A DNA stretch of 35,138 nt from Opitutales bacterium (GTDB lineage Bacteria; Verrucomicrobiota; Verrucomicrobiia; Opitutales; UBA953), in NCBI GenBank assembly GCA_017440935.1, contig JAFSAO010000015.1:1-35138 (forward strand), given 5' to 3'. A model generated the notes under the pieces. That model ran no database searches and was not told the DNA's origin. It saw nothing but the letters and a program-made list of their open reading frames with translations. The translations under genes were made by a program, and so were the position numbers. Positions 8,411 to 17,770 of this stretch are shown in pieces (positions within the stretch are counted from its first letter, which is position 1; each line of letters starts with the position of its first letter).

Positions 8411-8490
8411 GTCAGGCATCAAGCATCAGGCATCAAGTGCTTACTTCAAAATTTTTACTTGTCGCTCGATGCCTGATGCCTTGCGCTCAA
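8411..8490. repeat. Intergenic GGCATCAAG repeat, copy 2
   Basis: Direct units CAGGCATCAAGCATCAGGCA (from 8413) are followed by partly complementary CGATGCCTGATGCCTTGCGC, forming an imperfect hairpin. It is related to copy 1 at 6888-6990. It fills the space between the convergent ymdB (+) and hemL (-) and reaches the hemL stop codon. Confidence 0.65.
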
Positions 8491-9779
8491 AGCGTTTTGA
8501 TTCCCTCGCAGAGGACGCGGACGGTTTTTTCGAGAGCGGCTTCGTCGTGGGCGGTTGAGATGAAGCAGGATTCGTAAGGTGAGGGCGGCAGGAAAACGCC
8601 GTTTTCGAGGGCGTAGCGGAAGAGTTTTTTCGCGCGACCGGCGTCCGATTGCGTCGCCTGTTCCAAGTTTGTAACAGGATTTTCGTTAAAAAACAGCGCG
8701 AACATTCCGCCGCAGTGCGGAACTTGCAACGCAATTCCGCGTTCCCGCGCCGTGCGCGTGAGTTCCCGCGCGAGCGTTTCACCGAAGGCGGAAAGTTTTT
8801 CGTAAACGTCTTTTTCGCGAAGCAGCTTTTCCAGCGCGGCGATACCTGCCGCAAGTGCCACGGGGTGCCCGCAGAACGTTCCCGCCTGATAAACGCCGCC
8901 GAGCGGAGCTACGCAGTCCATGATTTCGGCGCGCCCGCCGAAGGCTCCGACGGGAAGCCCGCCGCCGATAATTTTTCCCAAGCAAACCAAGTCCGGACGC
9001 ACGTCGTGCACGCCCATCGTGCCTTGCAGGGAAATGCGGAAGCCCGTCATCACTTCGTCGAAAATGAGAAGCGCGCCGTGGGTTTGCGTGAGCGCGCGCA
9101 GTTTCGCAAGAAAGCCCGCTTTCGGCATAATGAAGCCGATGTTCCCGAGAAAAGGCTCGACGATAATTGCGGCAATTTCGCTCCCGCGCTCCGCAAAAAG
9201 TTTTTCCGCCCCATCAAAGTCGTTGTAGGGCAAAACAAAAGTGTCTGCCGCCGTTCCCGGAGTAACGCCGAGGCTGTCGGGCTGTCCGAACGTCATCGCG
9301 CCGGAGCCGGATTTTACGAGCAAAGAATCGACGTGTCCGTGGTAGCCGCCGGCAAATTTTACGATTTTGGTGCGTTGCGTAAAGCCGCGTGCCAGGCGGA
9401 TGGCAGACATCGTTGCCTCCGTGCCGGAGTTTGTCATGCGCACTTTTTCGACGGCGGGAACGGTCTGGGTAATCAGCTCCGCCATGCGCACTTCGACGGG
9501 AGCGTTGGTGCCGAAGCCCAGCCCGCAGTCGACGGCGGCGTGCACGGCGGAGCGAATTTCCGGATCGTTATGCCCGAAAATCGCCGGACCCCAGGTGAGG
9601 ACGTAGTCGACAAACTCGTTCCCGTCGGGCGTTGTAAGGCGGCAACCGCTTGCGCGTTGCGTGTAAAACGGCTCCATGCCGACGTTGGGGAACGCGCGCA
9701 CCGGAGAATTGACTCCGCCGGGAATGAGCTTTTGAGCGCGCTGAAAAAGTTTGGACGATTCGGGAAAAAGGGAAGACAT
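8487..9779 (-). CDS. hemL: Glutamate-1-semialdehyde 2,1-aminomutase
   Basis: This PLP enzyme makes 5-aminolevulinate from glutamate-1-semialdehyde, the last step of the C5 entry to haem and other tetrapyrroles. 430 residues, the usual length. It shows LIPGGVNSPVRAF near the start, MTNSGTEATMSAIRLAR (about 115-131), GGYHGH, LIFDEVMTGFR, and the PLP lysine K269 in LGKIIGGGLPVGA. The start at 9779 (MSSLFPESSKLF) matches the family; an upstream in-frame ATG at 9872 would add 31 residues read through a repeat. EamA lies upstream on the same strand, separated by an inverted-repeat element. Confidence 0.96.
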   Translation of the reverse strand: MSSLFPESSKLFQRAQKLIPGGVNSPVRAFPNVGMEPFYTQRASGCRLTTPDGNEFVDYVLTWGPAIFGHNDPEIRSAVHAAVDCGLGFGTNAPVEVRMAELITQTVPAVEKVRMTNSGTEATMSAIRLARGFTQRTKIVKFAGGYHGHVDSLLVKSGSGAMTFGQPDSLGVTPGTAADTFVLPYNDFDGAEKLFAERGSEIAAIIVEPFLGNIGFIMPKAGFLAKLRALTQTHGALLIFDEVMTGFRISLQGTMGVHDVRPDLVCLGKIIGGGLPVGAFGGRAEIMDCVAPLGGVYQAGTFCGHPVALAAGIAALEKLLREKDVYEKLSAFGETLARELTRTARERGIALQVPHCGGMFALFFNENPVTNLEQATQSDAGRAKKLFRYALENGVFLPPSPYESCFISTAHDEAALEKTVRVLCEGIKTL

Positions 9780-9853
9780 TTTGTAAAAAACGGGTTCTGA
9801 AAATGAATTTTCGGAATTGAACGTTCCCGCGCCCGTATTTTCAAGAAAAAGAA

Positions 9854-9968
9854 CACGGAGCCACAAAACCACGGAGCTTTTAACGGGAGAAGCGGCTCTC
9901 CTGATAAAAACTCCGTGGCTTGGTGGCTCCGTGAGAGAATTTTTGCCCGGGAATGGCTCACTTCTCCC
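9854..9968. repeat. Inverted-repeat element between EamA and hemL
   Basis: Arms at 9854-9876 and 9911-9933 (CACGGAGCCAC...CCACGGAG) match at 21 of 23 positions. Between them is ACGGGAGAAGCGGCTCTCC, and the element is followed by CCCGGGAATGGC. The last two features recur in the element at 24844-24996, so the two probably share a family. It has no coding potential and resembles REP/MITE-type intergenic elements. Confidence 0.7.
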
Positions 9969-10000
9969 AAGACTTTGCGTTAAAATTAAAAACTTGTTCG

Positions 10001-10912
10001 CTACGAATTTTCTGCCGGGCTGTTGCTTTTGGTAACCATGTAAACGCCGCCGAGGATTGCGAGCGCTGCCAGAATTTTTGCGGGAGAAAGCGTGTCTTGC
10101 GCGAGTGCGACGGCGAGGACGCAGGCGACAATCGGGTGCAGGTTGTTATACATACTCGCGGTGGTCGGGCGGATACGGCGCACCGCCATCGGAATCAGCA
10201 AATAGCCGAGAAATGAGGTTCCGAAAAAGACGAAAATCATTGCGGCAACGGCTTTGGCGTCGAGCGGAGCTGAAATCAGCGGCGTTCCCGCGTTAATCAT
10301 TGCAGGAACGTAAAACGGCAAAACCTGAATGGCGGCGAAGAGAAACATCCATTTCATCATCGTCACGGCGCGGTATTTTTCCGAGAGCGGTTTGGAGAAA
10401 ACAAAATACAGCGCGTAAACGACACCACTGGCGAAAATGCAAAGGTCTCCGGCAAGGCTTGCCGCGTTCCCGCCGCCCGTTCCCGAAAGTAGAATCAGCC
10501 AAATTGCTCCCGCCGCGCCGACGAGCACGCCCGCCGTTTTGAGGCGCGTAATGCGTTCCCGCAAAATCAGCGCGGAGAGCAGCAGCACGATAATCGGGCG
10601 CCCGGACGTAATGACGGAGGCATCGATCGGCGATGTCATATCCAAGCCCCAAACGAAAAGCAGCTGATTTCCCGTTACGCCGCCGACGGAGCACAGCAAA
10701 AAAATTCCGATTTCTTTGAGTGAAAGTTTTTCGCGCGGCACGCAAAGCGAGAGGCCCCAAAACAGCGCACAGGAAACAATCATGCGCGCGCACATATAGA
10801 ATTCCGGCGTGAGATACGTTGTCAGCAACCACTTTGAAATCGGGTAATTCAGCCCGAAAATCAGCGCCGAGATAAAAATCAGCAAATGTCCGGTTGCCTG
10901 CTCTTTGTTCAT
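10001..10912 (-). CDS. EamA/DMT superfamily transporter
   Basis: This 303-residue inner-membrane protein has about ten hydrophobic helices arranged as two EamA repeats. The first begins LLIFISALIFGLNYPISKWLL and the second around LAGDLCIFASGVVYALYFVFSK. The family exports or imports small metabolites such as amino acids; the substrate cannot be told. Conserved features include the proline after the first helix (NYPISK), RERITRLKTAGVLVGAAGA at the end of repeat one and the analogous LAALAILGGVYMV at the C-terminus. It precedes hemL by about 220 bp. Confidence 0.9.
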   Translation of the reverse strand: MNKEQATGHLLIFISALIFGLNYPISKWLLTTYLTPEFYMCARMIVSCALFWGLSLCVPREKLSLKEIGIFLLCSVGGVTGNQLLFVWGLDMTSPIDASVITSGRPIIVLLLSALILRERITRLKTAGVLVGAAGAIWLILLSGTGGGNAASLAGDLCIFASGVVYALYFVFSKPLSEKYRAVTMMKWMFLFAAIQVLPFYVPAMINAGTPLISAPLDAKAVAAMIFVFFGTSFLGYLLIPMAVRRIRPTTASMYNNLHPIVACVLAVALAQDTLSPAKILAALAILGGVYMVTKSNSPAENS

Positions 10913-10940
10913 CTTCGTTTGAAGCTACGCCTTCGCGTTC

Positions 10941-10967
10941 GTTCCCGCAAATTGAAATTTAGCGAAG
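10941..10967. repeat. GTTCCCGC + AAATTGAAATTT composite repeat
   Basis: GTTCCCGC runs directly into AAATTGAAATTTAGCGAAGC. A CTTCGC/GCGAAG pair (10931-10936 with 10962-10967) closes a hairpin around it. The surrounding 175-bp gap (10913-11087) separates the divergent EamA and GH95 genes and should hold their promoters, but I see no clear -35/-10 pair. Confidence 0.7.
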
Positions 10968-11087
10968 CAAAGAACGGAGGCGGAAACCAAGAATGAACAC
11001 CAATAAACACGAAATTTTTTACACGGAAAAACCGGACAAAACCTTCTGGTTGCGTTCGGCGGATTTCTTGGCAGGATTTTTTTACGC

Positions 11088-13472
11088 ATGAAAAATTTTC
11101 TGAAAATCGTTGCGGCGGGAATTTTATTGGCGGGAACGTGGTGCGGTGTCGCGGTAGCGCGAGAGGCGGGAACGTCGTTTGTTCTCTCGGACACCGTTCC
11201 CGCACCGAAGTGGGACGAAGGCTACGGCGTCGGCAACGGGCGGCTCGGCGCGCTCACGCTCGGCGGCTTCCCGAAGGATTTGCTTGTTCTGAACGAAGCG
11301 TCGATTTTTGAACGCAAAGCGATTCACATTCCCGAGAATGCGGCGGCGGCTTTGGAAAAAGCACGCAAGGCTTGCGAAGCCGGAGATTTTGCGGCGGCGG
11401 ATGCGATTTTTCGCAAAGAAATTCTGACAAACGGTTCCATTGCGGGAAATTACCAGCAAGGCGGCTTAGTCGACGTGGAATTTTTGAACTTTCCCGCGCA
11501 GAAAAACTATCGCCGCGAGTTGGACTTAGAGCACGGCGCGGCGAGTTGCGAAATCGGTTTTGAAAACGGAAAATTGCGCACGGAACTGCTCGCGTGCCCG
11601 GAGCCGGACCTCGTGGCATATTTTGTCGAAAGCGACGTTCCCGCCGGGATTGATGCGGATTTTACGCTTCGCCACCCCGACAAAAACACGAAAATCAAAT
11701 TCTGGGGAGAAAACGTTTCTTGTATTTACGGGCAGGGCGGAAACGGCGGCACGAGGTTTGAAAATTATCTTCGATTTTTCGTCGAAGGCGGGAAAATTTC
11801 CGTCGCGGGAACGAAGTTTTCCGTGCGCGGCGCAAAGAAAATTTTGCTGATTTCCTCGACGGCGACCGATTACGACTACATCGCCGTTCCCGCGCAACGC
11901 AAGCGGCTCTGGACTCCGGCAGAGAGAGCAATTGATTCCGTTTCCGGGATTTCGGATTGGGAAAAATTGCGCGACGCTTCCCGCAAATATTTTTCGGAGC
12001 GCATGAATCGTTGTGTTGTCGATTTGGGCGAATCCGCTCCGGAAGTCCGTGCGCTGACGACGCGGGAACGCGTGGCGCGCATGAAGCAAAATTCCGCCGC
12101 ACGCGACCCGGATTTGCTCGAACAACTTTTCCAATTCGGGCGTTTTTGTCTGATTTCAAATTCGCGTCCGGGCGCGCTCCCGTGCGGTTTGCAAGGGCTT
12201 TGGAATCCGCATCTGAACGCGGCGTGGATGGGTTGTTATTTTTTCAACATCAACTGCGAAATGAATTATTGGTGCGCCGAGCCGACGGGTTTGGGCGAGT
12301 TTCATCGCGCGTTTACGGATTTTGTTTTGCGGCTCAAACCGCACGGGGAAGCCTTCGCGGAAAAAATCGGGCACGACGGTTTTTGCTTCGGGCATTACGC
12401 GGATTGCTTCGGCGAAACTTATTTTGCGGGAAACCACCCGGAATGGGCGGCGAGCCTGATGAACGGCGCGTGGATTTGCGCGCACCTCGTCGATGCGTAT
12501 CGATTTGATAATGACAAAACGCGCCTTGCCGCCGCGCTCCCGCTCTTGGAATCGAACGCGAAGTTTATTTTGTCGTGGTTTAAGCCCGACCCGAAAAATC
12601 CCGGCGAACTCGTCGCCGGTCCCGCCGTTTCGCCGGAAACAGGTTTTTTCTACACGGATGCTGCGACGGGAACACGCAAGATGGCGTATGTTTCCGCAGG
12701 AACGGCTCACGATCAATTGCTCGGACGCGAAGCGCTCCGCAATTACATTTTCGCTTGCGACGAGCTCGGAAAACGCGGCGGGAAAATTTATAACGCGGCG
12801 AAATCCGCACTCCCGAAAATCGCCTTGCCGAAAATCAGCGAAGACGGACGTGTCATGGAATGGCGGGAAAATTTTGAAGAATGGCAACCCGGGCATCGCC
12901 ACGTCAGCCATCTTTACGGGCTTTTCCCCGGGAACGAATGGGACGTGCTCAACACGCCGGATTATGCGGCGGCAGTGAAAAAATCGCTCGATAAACGCCG
13001 GGCAGACCAAGAAACGCACGGCACGCTTCATCCCGGTTGGAGCGAAGCGTGGTGGATAAATCTTTACGCGACGCTCGGCGACGGGAACGCGGCGCACGAA
13101 TTGATGAACCGCATGGTGGCGCGCTACATCAACCCGAATTTGTTCGACATTCATCCGCCGTTTCAAATCGACGGGAACTTCGGTTTTACTTCCGGTGTTG
13201 CGCAATGCCTGATTCAGAGCGGAATTGAGCGCGACGGACGGCGCGTCGTGCAATTACTTCCCGCGCGGGCGGACGCATGGGAAAAAGGCTCGGCAAAAGG
13301 TTTGGTCACGCGCGGCGGTCTGAAAGTGGATTTGGAATGGGACGGGAAAAACGTTTTCGCCGTGCTCACGGCAACGCGCCCGGGAAAGTTCACGATTCTC
13401 TGCAACGGGTGTTCCCGTGAAACGGATTTTGACGCGGAGGGAACGCGCAAAACTCTCCGTTTTTCCCGCTAA
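11088..13472 (+). CDS. Secreted GH95 alpha-L-fucosidase
   Basis: This 794-residue glycosidase probably cleaves alpha-1,2-linked fucose from mucin or blood-group glycans; a few GH95 members act on L-galactose. A signal peptide ([11 protein letters not shown]..., cut near residue 24) directs export. An N-terminal beta-sandwich with [14 protein letters not shown] and LNEASIF leads to the (alpha/alpha)6 barrel. Residues matching the AfcA active site are visible: N387 and N389 in [10 protein letters not shown]591 in VMEW, and D695 in FQIDGNFG, plus [14 protein letters not shown]. With the GH20 enzyme it points to host-glycan foraging. It precedes nadE by 43 bp; a shared transcript is possible. Confidence 0.93.
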   Translation: MKNFLKIVAAGILLAGTWCGVAVAREAGTSFVLSDTVPAPKWDEGYGVGNGRLGALTLGGFPKDLLVLNEASIFERKAIHIPENAAAALEKARKACEAGDFAAADAIFRKEILTNGSIAGNYQQGGLVDVEFLNFPAQKNYRRELDLEHGAASCEIGFENGKLRTELLACPEPDLVAYFVESDVPAGIDADFTLRHPDKNTKIKFWGENVSCIYGQGGNGGTRFENYLRFFVEGGKISVAGTKFSVRGAKKILLISSTATDYDYIAVPAQRKRLWTPAERAIDSVSGISDWEKLRDASRKYFSERMNRCVVDLGESAPEVRALTTRERVARMKQNSAARDPDLLEQLFQFGRFCLISNSRPGALPCGLQGLWNPHLNAAWMGCYFFNINCEMNYWCAEPTGLGEFHRAFTDFVLRLKPHGEAFAEKIGHDGFCFGHYADCFGETYFAGNHPEWAASLMNGAWICAHLVDAYRFDNDKTRLAAALPLLESNAKFILSWFKPDPKNPGELVAGPAVSPETGFFYTDAATGTRKMAYVSAGTAHDQLLGREALRNYIFACDELGKRGGKIYNAAKSALPKIALPKISEDGRVMEWRENFEEWQPGHRHVSHLYGLFPGNEWDVLNTPDYAAAVKKSLDKRRADQETHGTLHPGWSEAWWINLYATLGDGNAAHELMNRMVARYINPNLFDIHPPFQIDGNFGFTSGVAQCLIQSGIERDGRRVVQLLPARADAWEKGSAKGLVTRGGLKVDLEWDGKNVFAVLTATRPGKFTILCNGCSRETDFDAEGTRKTLRFSR

Positions 13473-13515
13473 AATTCAATTTACGTTCGTGCGGGAACGC
13501 GATTACACTTGGCGC

Positions 13516-15483
13516 ATGAGCATAGAATCCGACATTGATTTCGGTTTGGTCAAAATCGCGGCGGTTTCGCCGAAAGTTCATTTGGCAAACGTTCCCGCAA
13601 ACGTGCGCGAAATCGGCGACCTGATGAACCGTGCGGCGGCGCAGGGCGCGGCGATTGTCGTTTTCCCGGAACTTTCGCTGACGGGTTATTCCTGCGGCGA
13701 TTTGTTTTTTCAGAGCGAACTTTTGAACGAGGTCGAAAACGGGCTTACAGCGCTGGCAAAGCTCACGACAAGCCTCGATGTTACGGCAATTGTCGGCGCG
13801 CCGATTCGTATTCGCCAGCGCATTTATGATTGTGCGGTTGTGCTTTCCGGCGGCGGAATTCGCGGAATTGTCCCGAAATCGCATTTACCGAATACGCAAG
13901 AGCTTTCCGAACGGCGCTGGTTCGCTCCCGCGGGCGAGTTGCCCGTTTCCGAAATTGAAATCGGCGGAATGGAAATTCCCGTTCCCGTAGGCACGGATTT
14001 GATTTTTGAAAACAAGTTTTTCAAAAAACTTTCGTTCGGAATCGAAATTTCCGGGGATTTGTGTGCGACGGAACCGCCGAGCGGAAAACTCGCGTTGGCG
14101 GGCGCGGCGGTGATTTTCAACCTTTCCGCAAGCAATGCCGTGGTCGGAAAAACGCGTTTTCGCCGGGAATCGGTGAAAACGCAGTCTGCGCGTTGTTGCG
14201 CCGTTTACGTTTATGCGGGCGCGGGAGCGGGCGAATCGACGACGGATGTCGTTTTCGGCGGAGAATGTTTCATCGCGCAGAACGGGAAAATTCTCGCCGA
14301 GGCGAAGCCTTTTTCGGCGGGAGCAGAACTTGTTTTCGCGCAGGCGGACATTGATTTGACGGCGAACCGGCGGCGCACGAATGCGGAATTTCTCGCGTCC
14401 GAATCTGCGGGAACGCCGAAGAATTTCCGTCGCGTGCATTTCGTGCTTTCTTCGACGCATACGGATTTTGGTGCGACGGTTTTCGGAAAAATTTCAAATT
14501 CGCCGTTTGTTCCCGCAGATGCGGTCGAGCGCGGGGAAGTTTGCCGCGAGGCGTTTGAAATTCAGGTGGCGGGATTGGTGCGGCGCTTGGCGCACACGCA
14601 CGCGAAAAATGTGGCGCTCGGAATTTCCGGCGGTTTGGATTCGACGCTCGCAATTTTGGTCGTGAAAGAAGCGTTTTCGCGGCTCGGCTTGGACGCGGCG
14701 GGAATCCACGGCTACTCGCTTCCGGGTCCGGGAACATCTGAGCGCACGCGCAAAAACGCGTTGGATTTGATGACGCGGCTCGGCATCGAAGCGAAGGAAA
14801 TTTCCATCGTTCCCGCCGTTGAGCAGCATCTGAATGATATCGGGCATCCGAGAGACTGTTACGATGCGGCGTTTGAAAATGCGCAGGCGCGGGAACGCAC
14901 ACAGATTTTGATGGATTTGGCGAATCGTTGCGGCGGTTTTGTGGTCGGAACGGGCGATATGTCCGAAGCGGCACTCGGCTGGTGCACGTTCAACGGAGAC
15001 CAAATGTCGATGTATCACGTCAACATCGGTGTGCCGAAAACGCTGATTCGCCACATTATCGCTTGGGTGGCGGAGGAAAAGGGCGACGCGGCGATTGCGC
15101 AAACTTTGCAGGATATTATCGATACGCCGATTTCTCCGGAGTTGAAGCCGCCGAGCGAAAGCGGCGAAATCGCGCAGAAAACCGAAGATTTGGTCGGACC
15201 ATACGAGTTGCATGACTTTTTCCTGTATCATTTTTGCGGGAACGCGTTTGCTCCGAAGAAAATTCTTTTGCTTGCGGAAAACGCTTTCGCGGGAACATAC
15301 GACAGGGAAACAATCTGCAAGTGGCTGAAGATTTTTCTGCGGCGGTTTTTCTCGCAACAGTTTAAGCGCTCGGCGTGTCCGGACGGACCGAAAGTGCTCG
15401 AAATCGGGCTTTCGCCGCGCGGTGACTGGCGTATGCCCAGCGATGCGGAATCCGCGATGTGGCTTTCCTCGCTCGGCGAGTAG
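13516..15483 (+). CDS. nadE: NAD synthetase of the glutamine-dependent type, glutaminase nucleophile replaced
   Basis: The enzyme amidates nicotinate adenine dinucleotide to NAD. 655 residues with two domains: an N-terminal nitrilase-like glutaminase (about 1-270) and a C-terminal ATP pyrophosphatase with the P-loop ISGGLDST (370-377) and LPGPGTSERTRKNA. The glutaminase triad should be Glu-Lys-Cys. E52 (FPELSLTGYS) and K121 (VPKSHLPN) are present, but the usual EICED is EISGD here, with S179 at the Cys position; the nearest Cys is C183. The domain may therefore be weak or inactive and free ammonia used. The start at 13516 is chosen by fit to the family N-terminus. Confidence 0.93.
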   Translation: MSIESDIDFGLVKIAAVSPKVHLANVPANVREIGDLMNRAAAQGAAIVVFPELSLTGYSCGDLFFQSELLNEVENGLTALAKLTTSLDVTAIVGAPIRIRQRIYDCAVVLSGGGIRGIVPKSHLPNTQELSERRWFAPAGELPVSEIEIGGMEIPVPVGTDLIFENKFFKKLSFGIEISGDLCATEPPSGKLALAGAAVIFNLSASNAVVGKTRFRRESVKTQSARCCAVYVYAGAGAGESTTDVVFGGECFIAQNGKILAEAKPFSAGAELVFAQADIDLTANRRRTNAEFLASESAGTPKNFRRVHFVLSSTHTDFGATVFGKISNSPFVPADAVERGEVCREAFEIQVAGLVRRLAHTHAKNVALGISGGLDSTLAILVVKEAFSRLGLDAAGIHGYSLPGPGTSERTRKNALDLMTRLGIEAKEISIVPAVEQHLNDIGHPRDCYDAAFENAQARERTQILMDLANRCGGFVVGTGDMSEAALGWCTFNGDQMSMYHVNIGVPKTLIRHIIAWVAEEKGDAAIAQTLQDIIDTPISPELKPPSESGEIAQKTEDLVGPYELHDFFLYHFCGNAFAPKKILLLAENAFAGTYDRETICKWLKIFLRRFFSQQFKRSACPDGPKVLEIGLSPRGDWRMPSDAESAMWLSSLGE

Positions 15484-15617
15484 ATTTTTGCCTGTGCTTT
15501 CCCGGTTTCTATTTGTGTCCGGAGGCGCAAAAAGCGTTGCCAAGCGACGGGATTTCGGCAAAATTCTCCCAATCTGTTCCCCCATTTCTTCAACCCCTAA
15601 ACACGATTTTTATATTT

Positions 15618-16229
15618 ATGAAAAAACGCGGTTTTACTCTCATTGAAATTCTCGTCGTTATCGGCATTATCGGTTTGCTCGCCGGCATTATGATTCCCGT
15701 CGCGGGCGGTGCCATGGATGCAATGACGCGCACGAAAACCAAGGCTCGTTTTAACGAGTGGGTGACGGCTGTCGAGCAATACAAAATGGCTTACGGTTTT
15801 TACCCGACGCTCGGTCAAAATGCTTCTTCCGGATCCGACGCGCATTATAACCTCGGGAACGGCACCAACAGCGAGGCTTTTGTCAAATCGCTTTACGGGA
15901 AAGACCCGGAAACGGGTGAAAAACTGAAAGGCGCCGAACGCACGAAATACAACCGCAAGGCGACGACGTTTTGCGAGTTTTCCGGTGAAGATTTCACGCA
16001 GGGCGACGGTTCTATCGAATTCGGTAAGCTCGCCGACGGCTTCGGCAACAACAATATTCACCTCGTGATGGATACGACGGGTAACAGCCGCGTCGAAATT
16101 CCCTCGCAGTATTTGCCGGAAGATGCGACGGATGACGAAAGCAACGAAAAGGGCATGATGGGAAAAGTCATCATCTTTACGTCCGAAAAGGACGGGGACG
16201 ATTACGAATCCGTCTACAGCTGGCGCTAA
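15618..16229 (+). CDS. Type II secretion/type IV pilus-like pseudopilin, GspG-like
   Basis: 203-residue prepilin. A short basic leader MKKRG is followed by the FTLIE cleavage/methylation motif (Glu at position 5 of the mature protein) and a hydrophobic helix typical of class III signal peptides cut by PilD. The helix leads into ARFNEWVTAVEQYKMAYGFYPTL, the pattern of major pseudopilins of the GspG type. First of four prepilin genes in a row. The 134-bp gap before it has no feature I can name and may hold the promoter. Whether the set serves secretion, adhesion or DNA uptake is not shown. Confidence 0.85.
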   Translation: MKKRGFTLIEILVVIGIIGLLAGIMIPVAGGAMDAMTRTKTKARFNEWVTAVEQYKMAYGFYPTLGQNASSGSDAHYNLGNGTNSEAFVKSLYGKDPETGEKLKGAERTKYNRKATTFCEFSGEDFTQGDGSIEFGKLADGFGNNNIHLVMDTTGNSRVEIPSQYLPEDATDDESNEKGMMGKVIIFTSEKDGDDYESVYSWR

Positions 16230-16232
16230 GGT

Positions 16233-16252
16233 GCGTTCCCGCGCGGGAACGC
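16233..16252. repeat. Perfect 20-bp palindrome of two abutting genome words
   Basis: GCGTTCCCGC and GCGGGAACGC lie back to back, making a perfect palindrome four bases after the GspG-like stop. No T run follows, so it is not a classic terminator. As a stem it would have almost no loop, so a role at the DNA level is as likely as an RNA one. Confidence 0.85.
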
Positions 16253-16290
16253 CGACGGCACAAAACTTTTGACCTAAAAATTTTTATTCC

Positions 16291-17016
16291 ATGTTTCGCA
16301 AAAAATCCGGAAAACGCGGTTTCACTCTGATTGAAATTTTGATGGTGATTGCCATTATCGGCATTGTCGCTTCGGTGATTGTCGGGTTGCGTCCCGGAAA
16401 TCCGCGCGGCTTGGAAGATGCCCGACGGATTGCTTCGGCGGAATTTCGCGTGGCGCAGAGCCGGGCTTTGCTCGGCGGAAATCCGGACCGCGAACCTACG
16501 GTGAACGAGCGCGTAAACATCCGTGCCGGCGTGCTTATTTTGAACGAACCGGATGACTTGGATCGCCACTTGCGCTTCATTCAGCCGATTGTCGGCGGAA
16601 GCCCGAGCGTGGATAAAACGAATATTTCCGATTATTACTGGTATGCCGCAGGCGAGGGCGTGACGCTCCCTCAGGGCGTTTATTTCGTGCCGCCGAATGC
16701 GTCCGGCGTCAAAACCCGTAGCGCCAATGATTTGCTCGAAGGGAAATCCGAAGTAACGCTTGATCCCGACGTGCGTGCGAAAGGGCAAAAGTTCGGCGAA
16801 GGCAAAAAAAATTGGTATCTCTATCTTTTCGATTCCAACGGGCAGACCTACATGACGAAAGCCGTCGTGATGCTCGCTGAAGGGCAGGTCGATCCCGCGA
16901 ACGGCGATATCGATTTCGGAGAAGATCCGTTTGTTTCCGGATTTGTGGTTCACCGCAGCGGCGCGATTTCGTTTACGCGCGACGATGAGGAAGCACAGGT
17001 TGCCGTCGAAGAATAG
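16291..17016 (+). CDS. Pseudopilin, GspH-like
   Basis: 241 residues with leader MFRKKSGKRG and mature start FTLIEILMVIAIIGIV, followed by a globular domain ending in FVVHRSGAISFTRDD, a GspH-like C-terminal pattern. The long DRHLRFIQPI and YYWYAAGEGVTLPQGVYF segments look like a beta-rich minor pseudopilin domain. It starts 61 bp after the GspG-like gene. Minor pseudopilins prime assembly of the pseudopilus in the inner membrane. Confidence 0.8.
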   Translation: MFRKKSGKRGFTLIEILMVIAIIGIVASVIVGLRPGNPRGLEDARRIASAEFRVAQSRALLGGNPDREPTVNERVNIRAGVLILNEPDDLDRHLRFIQPIVGGSPSVDKTNISDYYWYAAGEGVTLPQGVYFVPPNASGVKTRSANDLLEGKSEVTLDPDVRAKGQKFGEGKKNWYLYLFDSNGQTYMTKAVVMLAEGQVDPANGDIDFGEDPFVSGFVVHRSGAISFTRDDEEAQVAVEE

Positions 17017-17056
17017 AAATTTTTCCGCAGATTTTTAACCTAAGAAATTTTTGCAA

Positions 17057-17761
17057 ATGAGTATTTTCAGAAAAACAATCCGTTCCCGCAAAAAAGGGTT
17101 CAGTTTGGTCGAAGTTCTGCTTGCGCTCGCTGTTTTGGGCGTGGCGATGCTTTCCGTGATGGGGCTGATGAATGCGACGTTTGAAACGGTCAGTAAAAAC
17201 GTGCTGACGCGTCAGGCTCTTGGCGTTTATTCGTGTTTGGATCGCGCGTTTTCTTCCGTGGATACGGTAATCGGTCCCGACGGGAACGCACTCGTCAAGT
17301 CCGGACAAATGACGAAGCCTTCGTTTGACTACGTTTATGAGTGGGTTCAGAACAAAACGGGAAAAAATTGGAACGACGCGCTTTTCCTCGTTTGCGTGCC
17401 GCGTCGACTGAATCCGTCGGACGATTCGACGCCTCAAAACGTTCTCCAAATCGTGAAGTGCGAGAGCGCTTCCGGAGCGCCGACGCAGGCGGAACTTACG
17501 GATTTGAACGTTGAAGGTCCCGCGTATTTCATGCGCGTTTATCTTTCGCCGCAGCTTGAAGGACGCTATGTGGAAATGGATGCGAAGGGCGAAGTTTTGG
17601 CGACGCAATACACCGTCGGGTCATCGCTCCCGAGCAACGTCGACCGCTACGCACTTCCGTATTTGCCGCTGACCGTCGACATTTATCCGTATTCCGCTGG
17701 AAGCGCCGAAACGGAAGATCAGGTTCCCGTGTTGACGCAGTTCCTCGTCGTTTCCCGCTAA
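17057..17761 (+). CDS. Pseudopilin, GspI-like
   Basis: 234 residues. Basic leader MSIFRKTIRSRKKG, then FSLVEVLLALAVLGVAMLSV, the form typical of GspI/PilV-like minor pilins. ATG 17057 is preferred over a TTG at 17051 two codons earlier. The body is a globular domain of unknown detail ending in LTQFLVVSR. One GTTCCCGC word lies in the leader and codes Arg-Ser-Arg. It sits between the H-like and J-like genes, so the order follows gspG-H-I-J. Confidence 0.8.
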   Translation: MSIFRKTIRSRKKGFSLVEVLLALAVLGVAMLSVMGLMNATFETVSKNVLTRQALGVYSCLDRAFSSVDTVIGPDGNALVKSGQMTKPSFDYVYEWVQNKTGKNWNDALFLVCVPRRLNPSDDSTPQNVLQIVKCESASGAPTQAELTDLNVEGPAYFMRVYLSPQLEGRYVEMDAKGEVLATQYTVGSSLPSNVDRYALPYLPLTVDIYPYSAGSAETEDQVPVLTQFLVVSR

Positions 17762-17770
17762 TCGCAAGAG

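Noticed and set aside
6888..8490. The GCATCAAG repeats as a CRISPR array
   Set aside because: Units are degenerate, lack regular spacers and form one hairpin per site; no cas genes are near.
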